The notes below the pieces were generated by a model that did no database searches, was not told where the DNA came from, and saw nothing but the letters and a program-made list of their open reading frames with translations. Below are positions 54,356 to 64,000 of a stretch of DNA of 64,000 nucleotides, piece by piece (positions within the stretch are counted from its first letter, which is position 1; each line of letters opens with the position of its first letter). The stretch covers positions 20,974,774 through 21,038,773 of the forward strand of contig NC_050468.1 in NCBI RefSeq assembly GCF_013373865.1, in the 5' to 3' direction. This stretch comes from Monomorium pharaonis (taxonomy: Eukaryota > Arthropoda > Insecta > Hymenoptera > Formicidae). Position numbers and translations under genes: made by a program.

Positions 54356-56038
54356 TCTGCAGACACACGGTTTTCATTCACAAATCACCACAAGCTACCA
54401 CGAGACTGCATCAAATAATATTAAATGTGCAGTTTATGACTGCGCTAATCCGACATTCACAATATGTTCTCTCCACTGACACAAAAATTCAAGAGTACGA
54501 CACAAGATAAAAATTATTGACAAACATTTAAACTCGTTTGTAACTTGAACAAATCCAAACGGCCGGTAGAAAAGAGCGTGGAGACCTCTGTCGGAGCAAT
54601 CGAGAATGAATGACAAAATGGATTAGGATCCGTACATACATACCCAGACAGCATACAATATTTATAAAATATTTACAAAATATTTATAATATTTATTTGA
54701 ATATTTTATAAATATTTATCCAAATATTTTATAAATATATTTGTGGTCTTAGATTTGACAGATCATAAAGATTTATCATAAATATTATAAAAATATTTAT
54801 AAATATTTACAAAATATTACTACAATTAAATCTTTATCTTTTATTTACCATAAATATTGTATAAAATATTTATGTATTGTATAAAATATTTAGTCTATAT
54901 TTTAATAATTAAAATTAACATAAAAAAATAAAATATTTTATGTTGAATAAAGATTTTTTCTTCATGTATATAAAATATATATTGTATGTATAAAATATAT
55001 ATTTTATATATTAATTTATTTTTTTTATAACATTTTTTAAAAATAAATAAAAATAAATATTTATAAATATTTATCATAAATATTGTGTACTGTTTGGAGA
55101 TATATCTGTTAAAAGGTAACTTTTACATTTATTTTAAAATTTTTATTTTTATTTTGTTTTATAATTTATAAAACAAAAGAAATCCAAAAGTAACTCTAAC
55201 AATTGCTGTCAGACACGTGACGTATTTATGTTTTGTTTATATCCATTTTTATGCATTACGTGTAATATTTATTGATTATGAAACTAATTCCAATATTCCT
55301 ATTCCTAATAACATTTTTCGCGAAATACCGCGCTTACATGCCCACAGCTCGTGATATACTGATATCATTTTCGCTTAATGCGAATCAACATTAAGGAAAA
55401 TATGCGGGCATTGCGGATCGCCCTTAAAATACACAGACGAATGTCGTATTAACGCTGGCGACCATTTTTGTAAGGATCGCCGTTTCACGGGTACTTCGTG
55501 CGGCGAATGAACATCGTGTCGACGTGTAGCACGTGGCAATTTCGCAACGACGGCCTAGGCAAAGAGAAAAAGAGAGAGAAGGAAAGCTCCGTCCGATCGA
55601 AACACCCGCGGACGCCCATTACACGGTCTCGGACATGTCGCCGACGATCTGCTCCCACGAGACCGCACCGAGGGCGGCGAAATGATAGTGATTTCTCCCG
55701 GGTCAGGGAAGAAAAGAGCGACCTGTGTATGTGTGTGCGTGTTCCCGAGGGTGTGCCCCGACTGAACGTCACGTCGCGCTTCCCGGTGGCCGACGACGGA
55801 GACAACTCGCGACAGAAACCTCCATTCCACCACCATCGGCGGCAGTGATTCGCGCGAGCGTTTCGCGGTTTCTCCCCTTTTACTATGTGGGTGCTCGGCC
55901 GAGTCCCTCTCTCTCTCTTTTTCTCCCCGTGATTGGACCTGCCCTGTGATATATATGCACATTAATTGACAATTGACGAGGGAAGAAGCTGTCGTCTCGC
56001 TCTCCTGGACCCTCCCTACCCCCGACATCGGCGCGACA
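54356..56038. promoter_or_regulatory. Divergent upstream region of HAUS6 and Crk
   Basis: Contains an AT-rich inverted-repeat element at 54644-55097, then a GC- and CpG-rich zone at about 55440-56038, which is the probable Crk promoter and 5' untranslated region. Overlapping open frames on both strands in the GC-rich zone (55485-56028) look like by-products of composition and have no domains. Confidence 0.5.
54644..55097. mobile_element. MITE-like element rich in AAATATTTATAAATA words
   Basis: Left end CCAGACAGCATACAATATTT and right end, on the minus strand, CCAAACAGTACACAATATTT form an imperfect inverted repeat. The interior is made of many TATTTATAAATATTT permutations, so it folds extensively. 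It is 454 bp, non-coding, about 300 bp upstream of the HAUS6 start. Confidence 0.6.
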
Positions 56039-58159
56039 ATGGCTGCGACCTTCGATCAGTATGACAAGTCGAGGTGCGTGCGTGCGGGAGAGAATTCCCA
56101 TGTTTTGATTCATCCACGACTGACTAGTGGTCGTGCCCGCGTTTAAGTGTCATTGCCGTAATGACACATTTGAAATTGCGACCGTTTCCAATTCGCGTAA
56201 CGCTCCATTTAACGCGCTCTCGCGCAAAAACGGGGGCGATTGCCGTCGCCCCCGATACGCGTATTGGAGCCCTCCGGGGCGCTGGATAAATCTTTGGTCT
56301 TTGGTCTGTGCGCCACGAGTCGTAGCTCGCTTCCAAGTGTCAGCCCCGTTGCAAAGCATAATTCTCCTTAATTTTTCAAGTGTTTCCTAGGTGCTTGTCG
56401 GATCGAACTTGTTGTAAACACTTGTGTTAACGTTAAGTGTTCTCGCATTAAGCACCGGTTAAAGTTGATTAAGGTCTTAACGTTCTCAATGTGCCTTCCC
56501 CTTTTTATGTTTCGTCCTAGAAACAAATGGAAAAAATTTAGTTATTTAGTTGCTTTAAACTTATAATATTTGTACTATAATCAAAATTGTTTCATCTTTC
56601 TTTCTTTCTTTTTTTTTTTTGGAGAGAAATTTATCTTTTTTTTTAGTGTCTCTAAAATTTATTAATTAGTAATTTCCTTAAAAAATTATATTGTATTAAC
56701 CATTTGATTTTTTTAGTTGGTACTTTGGTGCTATGTCACGGCAAGATGCATCTGACCTGTTGATGGGCGAGAAGGAAGGTGGTGTATTTTTAGTGCGAGA
56801 CAGCACCTCTATACATGGCGACTTTGTGTTGTGTGTGAGGGAGGATAGTAAGGTCAGCCACTACATCATTAACAAGATCCAGCAGGGAGATCAGATTCGT
56901 TATCGGATTGGTGATCAAATGTTTCCGGATATTCCCAGTCTTCTCGCCTTTTATAAGCTTCACTACTTAGACACGACACCACTAATTAGGCCAGCGCCAA
57001 AGAAAACACAGAGGGTAATTGCCAAATACGATTTTGAAGGCAATGACTCCGAAGACTTACCTTTTAGAAAAGGTATACACATAAATTCATCTCATTTTGT
57101 TAAAGAGGTATGATCGAAAAATTAAAAAATGCTTTGAGATATTTAAAAAATTATGTAAAATATTACTTAAAGTAAAAACTAGTATTATATTTTTAAACCA
57201 ATTGACTATGTAGTTAAGGAAATAAAAGTTTAAGTTACTTTTATACATGGTATCTTATGACAGAATGGCTGATATATTACATTATTTTTTTAAATGTTTC
57301 AATATACATAAAAATTATATGAATAGTTAGAGTGAACCTTTTACTTTCTTGAAAAAGTTCAACTTCACTTATCATGTAATGTTTTCCATATATATACAAC
57401 TAAAAAGCTGATGAAAGTATCTTATAAACTAAGAATGACTTTTGATGAATTAAAGAAGTACAACGAAAAATTTAGTTGTTGGAAAGAATAATTAAAAAGT
57501 TTTTTATAAAGATATTAAGTAAAAAATTAAATTTATAAGGTTCCAGGTACGAGTAAGCGTAGAGTAAACAATGATTACGTTTTTAATAAGTCACTTTTTC
57601 CTGAAATATCTGTATCGATCATACCTTCTTAATTTGTTTTAGTTTTTTTTTACATTATTAATGGTGTATCTCTCATTTACTAGGTGATATACTTACCGTA
57701 ATATCAAAAGACGAAGAACAGTGGTGGACGGCTAGAAATAGTGTCGGCCAAACTGGTTCGATACCAGTGCCGTACGTTCAGAAGTACGATGAGGATAGTC
57801 ATATGATAATAGAAAATAATTCCCGACCTGAGAGCGGTGGCAGTTCCGGCTCTAACTCGAATTCAGGGCCTACGTCGCAGGTATCCTCTCATACAGAGAC
57901 GACGGGACAGGGGACCGTGACGCGAAGATCGAACATTCAGAGAACACTGCCAGCCTTTGCCAAAGTGAAACAGGCAAGGGTGCCGAACGCGTACGATAAA
58001 ACTGCTCTAAAATTAGAAGTAGGTGATATGATAAAAGTGACAAAGACTAATATCAATGGCCAGTGGGAAGGTGAATTGCACGGCAAGGTCGGACACTTCC
58101 CATTTACGCATGTGGAATTTGTAGATAATGAGACTGGTGAAGACAATCAGGAGATTTAA
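56039..58159 (+). CDS. Crk: Crk adaptor protein (SH2-SH3-SH3)
   Basis: Three coding exons: 56039-56073, 56717-57072, 57684-58159; phases join to give 288 aa (human CrkII is 304, fly Crk 271). The SH2 domain begins at SSWYFGAMSRQDASDLLMG (Trp13) and has the phosphotyrosine-binding Arg39 in GGVFLVRDS. The first SH3 domain (about 111-166) has AKYDFEGNDSEDLPFRKGD, the WW pair in DEEQWWTAR and SIPVPYVQKY. A Ser/Gly/Asn-rich linker follows, then the second SH3 (about 221-281) with ARVPNAYDKTALKLEVGD and GKVGHFPFTHVEF. Crk links tyrosine-phosphorylated docking proteins to GEFs such as C3G and DOCK180/Mbc. The GC-rich first intron is a likely regulatory region. A candidate AATAAA poly(A) signal is at about 58567. 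Confidence 0.96.
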
Positions 58160-58673
58160 CAGAAATTCTCCAAGTGTGATGTGCTGCACCACATGTTCGA
58201 CAAAGAAGGGAAGGAAGACACCTCCTATATTATCAAAATTTAGAGTTACTAATAACATCTATTATATGTGCCATTTCAAAGAGATACCTCTAGCCTGAAC
58301 AACTGTACGTTTGATTGCTGCACGTAACATTTTATAGAAATTCTTGATTTTTTTGTGCAATATTGAAACATAAGAAATATTTAGAGATTTGTGTTAGTAT
58401 TTCTGCAGTATGTTTATAATTTAGTTACATATCGATCCATCTTATATTGTACATTGCTAATTACCCAAAGCACAAAATTTTATAAAAGTTATTAGATATA
58501 TAATAGTACATACTAATCGTATTTATTAATACGATTTTATTTTATTAGAAGTTAAAATTATGTTTCAATAAAATAATGAACAAAATGACTTATAAAAAAT
58601 ACAGTATTTATAAGATTTATACTTTAATGATTTTATTTATAATTTACAATTATATTTATATATGTAGCTATTG

Positions 58674-58715
<42 letters not shown>

Positions 58716-58767
58716 CTTTTTATATTTTTCTTATATACATATATAGTGCACTAGTTTAATATTCACT

Positions 58768-58811
<44 letters not shown>

Positions 58812-60978
58812 TTTATTATTTAGGAATTTATTAGTGCTCGAAGATGAATAGTTCAATACATGCACAGTTCTTGATTTACACTCAATGGCCTCTCATCATC
58901 GATATTTGTTGATTTTATAGATTATATTATTGATAAACTATAAAGTCTTATCAATTTTTTATTTATGAATATTACATCGGGAAAAAGCATGTGCCTGCTT
59001 CTTAAAATATTTTATTAGCAGATATCACAGTTATATTCCTAAAGTTGTGGAATAGTATATTCTAGATCGAATATACGATAATATTTTCTAGTCATAAGTG
59101 ACTATGATAAAAACATATTGTACATACACTCGCTTGACATTATTTCATTTTACTATTATTAACACTTCCATGTGAAAGAACACATCTGGAGGAATACTTT
59201 GAAAGAAATACAGTTGTTCTGCAGGCTATGAAATTTCCATGTTATGGTGCATACAATATCTGTTAGCCATAAGTTGTGCCACTAATTGGAGCAACATATT
59301 GTGCTAGAAAGTTGTATTTATATACATATAATGATGGAAAGGTTAATTGTATCAAAAAGTTGGTCGTAGTTATGCGAAATCCCTTACAACTATAGGGAAT
59401 TATTTTAATAGCAGACTCTAACTTTTGTTTTTAATGAAATTGTTATTGGAAAAAAATCGATTCTTCTTTCTACTCCAGTTTTTCCGTCCTATTCATTAAA
59501 ACGGTATAATGCTTTATCATTTCTGATTAATGACAAGAGTTTTCTTCGGATTAAGGAAACGCCCACAAATGCCTATTGCGTAGGCCGATTGACTACAATG
59601 AAAGCAGTTGTTCAAAATGCACAAATAAAATCGTTTCGCTTCAGCGATGGACGTGAGTACACTCCAGGGAAAAATTGATTCTAAAATTGTCAAAAATCAA
59701 CTATCGAACTATTGCTATTGAAATAATTGTGAAACGTCTTATGTATATCGAGCTCATACAATAAATTCTCATATGTTGTGTAATACATGCTGTTTAAGAA
59801 GAATAAGTAAATTTGTACAATTGATTGATATCTTCATTATTGTATTATATTTTTGCAATATAATTTTAGATTATGCGTAATATTCCGTCAATCAATTTGT
59901 TCATAATTTACTATATGCATTTGACATTTCCATCATCATCGTCATTATCGTCATCATTATCATTGTTGTCATCGTAGTCGCAAGTTGCATAAGTTCTTCT
60001 ACATAATCTTCCTAAAATTATCCGCAGTATTAGGATAAACAAAACTGGAAGTATTCCATAACAATAAATACGATTAGGCAAGATCCTCTTCCGTTTAAAC
60101 ATGATAAAATATAAAATGGTCCAATTTATATATATTTTTTGTCAATTTTTACATGTGAAGTAAGGCAAGCTGAACAACAGGCAGTTTTTTGGCAGCAATA
60201 CGAATGTCGAGCTGTGTGTATTTGTATAAGATGAGACAAGGTCTGGAACGTGCCATTGTGTATATTTTATCTTTACTTACTAATATTCCAATGACGAATG
60301 CTTAAATGGATTTCAGCATAAGACATTATAGAGTGATATCAACATACAAATGTTTAAATATTAATTTTTACGCATATATTTTCACATAATAGTTACTTGA
60401 TTGTTATGTATATTAGTTTGAAGAATTACTGTTGTGAATTTTATCAAACATAAAAAAACGAAATTATAGTTAATAATACAATACAAATTAATTGGATCAT
60501 TTTCACACGCATGATTCATCAAACAAATTCATTTGTACGTACGACATACATGAGATAAATTTAAATATGACAAGGATGAAATAATATATATTTTTCTAAG
60601 CGTATGCACATATTTTTTTGATTTTTCTGATAGTGAATCCGATTTCATAAATAAAATATGATAATAAATAAGAAAAATAATCATTTAGATAAATATATAT
60701 TTGTGTTGTAATTTATAATAGATTGTAATAATGTAACATTTAATTATAGCGCTCGATAATAAATGATTACGTATGTAGATATCGCTGTTATTATTAATTT
60801 CTATAACTATATTATTGTTGGAGATGTGTTTTTTCACACGATTATTTTCAGCGTTTAGAAAAATAAATCAAGCTCGAAAAATATAGCCTTTACTGAAATT
60901 ATTTTGTAAAGGGGCAATAGTGATATAATGTATTTTACAGTACCTTCATTTATTTCAACTATACAATGTTAAAAGCAT

Positions 60979-61028
<50 letters not shown>

Positions 61029-61029
61029 C

Positions 61030-61073
<44 letters not shown>

Positions 61074-61107
61074 CAGGATTTAATATAATTTTAAAAAAGC
61101 AGGCACG
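58160..61107. other. Convergent 3' region between Crk and the AMPK gene
   Basis: Long AT-rich 3' flank with TA microsatellites at about 58679-58711 and 58770-58808 and the (GT)n tract below. The minus-strand frame at 59911-60102, with an Asp-rich end, is a translated (ATC)n-like repeat. No gene supported. Confidence 0.5.
60983..61071. repeat. (GT)n microsatellite
   Basis: About 89 bp of GT repeats with GTGC interruptions, ending 36 bases beyond the AMPK alpha stop codon (minus strand), so it is probably transcribed in that gene's 3' untranslated region. Confidence 0.92.
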
Positions 61108-63320
61108 CTATCGTGCTAATTGCGTAATCAACGCTGCACACATCTCAAAAAATTCCATTGTGTGGTGGCCTGTTGCTTGGGGAGGCGGTAATGTTGGATC
61201 TAAGAAATATATTTTTTTACAACATAAATTATTTACATTTATACATTTAATTAATAAATCAGATATGTATAATTATAACCTCGACCAAAGTCCTCCTCTT
61301 CGCTGGATAAGGATTTGAAGTCTAATAAATAACTCTTGTGATCGACTTGATATAATTGTAATGACATCTTGCTATATCTATCGGTTAATTTGTTTTTATG
61401 TCTCACTCTGACGCTATATGTGTTTATGATCTTCCATTCCTGAAAAGAACAATTTGCGTGACATCACTGTTTAAATAATGTTGTTACATAATGCAACTCT
61501 GCGTGATCAAGCTTACAAAGTTAAGTGCCTTCATAGCACGATAAACTTCATTCATAATGTCGTTGGGCTTCGATTGGGATCTGATTCCTAAGTGCCATTT
61601 CGCCCTTTTCACAGGTGTGCCACGATTGCCTTGTATCTGCGCAGGTGCGCTACCTTGTGAACCTTGACGTTCGCGGTATGCTATAACATCATTATACGTA
61701 TAAGATCCATTTGCACTGATGTGTTTGCTCAACTTCGAACTCAGTTTAATTTATTTTCCATTTTTTTCTAATTCTTAAAATTAGAAAAAATAGCAAATAA
61801 GTTAAATCAAGTTTATAAAGTTAAGCAAGATAGCTAAGATAATTTTTTAGTAATCTTTAATAAATAGATTTATTTGTAGAGAAGACAGCAGGAGAGAGAA
61901 ACTCATTGATAAGTCGTATTTGTTTTATGTATATTTTTTACATACGTGCAATTCTCTCTGGATGAGGTCTCAATGGACTGCTGTTCGCCTCGTTCGGGCT
62001 GAACGCTACTGGTGGAGGGCTAGATGCCACATAAAAGTCTTTTAATTCCGCCTTAGCAGCTTCATCCGCGATTCTCTTATTATCTATGATCAAATGATAA
62101 GCAATTGCCAATTGATCATGAGGATCGCCGCCCAACAGTGCGGAATGCACTTCCGGCTCTTTCACGTTGAATTTCTCGCATACTTCGTTTACAGCATCTA
62201 TATCGATAACTGAAGAATCTTGCTCAACAGGCGATGGAAACAAGTATGATGGTAAATCCTTTTGAAACCACTCATGTTTTCTGGGATTAAAAAACACACA
62301 TTAGACATTAGAAATAACAGTATTAATTGTTTTTTAAAAAGAAATGAATTGTTTAATATACTTAATATCCTCGATAGTTGCTCTCTTCATTGGATCCACT
62401 TGTAACATATGGCATAAGAGACTAACAACACTCTTATTCAAATATTCCGGAATAGGAAAGACACCAGCTAAAATTAAAGTAAATGATTATTGCTGATTAA
62501 TTGCTGCCATTTAAAGATAATTTAAAAAAAGTTAAATTACTGACATCTTTTTATCTTTGAGTTGGTTTTATAAAGAAAAACAAAGAAAAAATATATATTT
62601 AAAATTTTTCATTCTTTCACATAATTAAAGTATGTGCGCAAAAATAAAGAAAGAAACAGGTAAAAGGATTATACAGAAATTTAAAACTCTGTAAAGCCAA
62701 TTGAAAGATATCGAATAAGAATATCAGTAATACACTTTAGAATCTTCTTTGAAAAAAATATCGAGCGCATCGGTCGCATTTCCTTTTGAGAAGAACTTAC
62801 ATTTAATTTTGCGGAAAAGAGTAGGAACATGTTCGTCGTCGAATGGCAAGGTACCACAAAGTAGCGCATACAATATAACACCGCACGACCAGATATCGAC
62901 TTCGGGACCGGCGTATAATTTACCGGATATCACTTCTGGCGCAGCGTAATTCGGGGAGCCACACGAAGTACGCAAGAACTCTCCGTCCATCATCATGTTC
63001 GACAGACCTGTATTTTCGTGGAAGAATATTTTATCACCTATACGTAAGGGAAGTGTCGATATGCCAATTATATCCAAGTACCGAAGTCCGCAATTTTCAC
63101 GTGAAGATTGTGATCTAACAGAAGATTTTCTGGCTTCAAATCACGATGCACTATCATATGTCGATGACAGTAATCGACGCCTGAAATGATTTGTTGGAAA
63201 AATCGTCGCGCCTCGTATTCCTTGAGTTTGCCATGTTTAACGATATAATCGAATAATTCTCCTCCTGAGACGTATTCCATTATCATAAATATATCTGTGG
63301 GAGTACTTATGACCTGATAT
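61108..63320 (-). CDS. AMPKalpha: AMP-activated protein kinase alpha subunit, 3' part
   Basis: Seven exons on the minus strand: 63320-63082, 63007-62801, 62467-62362, 62280-61942, 61739-61517, 61439-61280, 61199-61108. The 5' exons, with the ATP-binding loop, are beyond the window. Visible kinase features are EYVSGGELFDYI, the catalytic loop HRDLKPENLLLD, DFG and the activation loop FLRTSCGSPNYAAPE, whose Thr corresponds to AMPK Thr172, the LKB1 target. Then come CHMLQVDPMKRATIEDIK, the autoinhibitory UBA-like region (HEWFQKDLPSYLF, then CEKFNVKEPEVHSALLGGD), the beta-binding domain (RAKWHLGIRSQSKPNDIMNE, then YSKMSLQLYQVD) and the conserved C-terminus HHTMEFFEMCAALITQLAR. The 61942 donor (GTAAAA) is chosen for phase; the neighbouring GTATGT at 61945 breaks the frame with the next exon as drawn. 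The donor at 61280 (GTTATA) has an alternative five codons... or fewer upstream (GTCGAG). Confidence 0.93.
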
Positions 63321-64000
63321 CTGTTTAAGTAAAACAAGGATTAAGATTTGGATTACAAATAATTTACTCAAAAAGTGCTAAATACAGAAAATAAACCTGT
63401 ACGTATATTATGATTATTTTATTTTCGAAATAATGAAAAAATTATTTAAAAAATTGATTATATTGACCATATTGCATTTAAAAATAATACAAAAAATTTG
63501 ACATCGATTTTCTACTTGGATAACATTATTTCAATAAAAAGTAAAAATGTATTATAATAAAATGTAATAAAATGTGTGAAAATGTAATTAGAAAATATAG
63601 TGACAAAAACCAGAATTGTTTCACATAAGTTCTTTAAGTATTCAGAATAATTAATATTTTATTACAATGTAGAAATTAGTTGTTCTATAAACAAAATTTA
63701 TTTACAGAATAACTAAGCTCAGAATCGCAAAAAAAACTTTGCATAAATTATTTTGAATACTTACACAAAAACTTGAGATTATATTCTTAAATAATTTAAT
63801 TTTTGATAATAAAATAAACTATAAAAATGTATTACTAAATAAAAATATGTTATTCACACACAACTCTCATATGTATATAATTTATTTAAAATATAAATAT
63901 TGTTCTAAAAGTATATTTCTAATTTCAATTTACTTTGCAGAGATTGTACGTGTGATGCATCCTTAATGTCTTGTTTGAATCAAGCTTCTCATTTTCTCTT
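63321..64000. other. Intron of the AMPK alpha gene
   Basis: AT-rich sequence with no open frame of note. Exon 63320-63082 starts in phase 2, so the coding sequence continues upstream on the minus strand beyond position 64000. Confidence 0.7.

Noticed and set aside
55485..56028. A 157-aa minus-strand frame and others upstream of Crk
   Set aside because: Arg/Ser-rich translations of CpG-rich 5' sequence on both strands with no family resemblance; better explained as the Crk promoter and 5' leader.
59911..60102. Small membrane-like protein with an Asp-rich tail
   Set aside because: The Asp run comes from a (TCA)n-like simple repeat, and the rest is AT-rich low complexity.

Overview
This is animal nuclear DNA, most likely from an insect and probably a hymenopteran such as an ant. 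It is AT-rich, with spliced genes using GT-AG introns, long dinucleotide microsatellites and many small inverted-repeat elements. Eight host loci can be read. Coding exons were joined by hand by matching splice sites and codon phase, and most of the joined proteins align with known animal families. The species is an inference; no search was run.

Left part (1-12.5 kb): mobile DNA. The main item is an apparently intact 10.1-kb DNA transposon (2368-12488). It has terminal inverted repeats starting ACTCTCTAAATCTGAAT and a 3-bp ACT target duplication. It carries two uninterrupted genes on the + strand. One encodes an 850-aa zinc-finger transposase with a Tnp2 (CACTA/EnSpm)-like core. The other is an 11-exon gene for a roughly 580-598-aa protein with a SAM domain and a SAMD3-like body. 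The transposase gene lies wholly inside the first coding intron of the SAM gene, the same plan as plant En/Spm, where tnpD sits in the first intron of tnpA. Other elements are nested in both arms, and a short relative lies at 278-510.

Middle left (12.5-27.3 kb): no host gene seen. It holds Penelope-like retroelement remains (RT and GIY-YIG pieces in opposite orientation), a 1.3-kb fold-back element with TA duplication, a 454-bp hAT-type element with an 8-bp duplication, and smaller palindromes and tandem repeats.

Right part (27.3-64 kb): an ordinary gene-dense host region. On the minus strand are an unrecognised acidic/polar protein (27.3-28.1 kb), an SDCCAG8-like centrosomal coiled-coil protein (29.6-33.6 kb), an MFSD12-like transporter (36.6-40.1 kb) and ribonuclease kappa (42.1-43.1 kb). 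On the plus strand is a PH-FYVE phafin/PLEKHF protein (44.7-48.7 kb). HAUS6, an augmin subunit, is on the minus strand (50.3-54.4 kb); the Crk SH2-SH3-SH3 adaptor is on the plus strand (56.0-58.2 kb); and the 3' part of the AMPK alpha catalytic subunit is on the minus strand (61.1-63.3 kb, 5' exons beyond the window). RNASEK/PLEKHF and HAUS6/Crk are divergent pairs with GC-richer upstream regions. PLEKHF/HAUS6 and Crk/AMPK are convergent. Several host introns and promoter regions carry MITE-like hairpins. The host genes do not form a pathway; they are neighbours.
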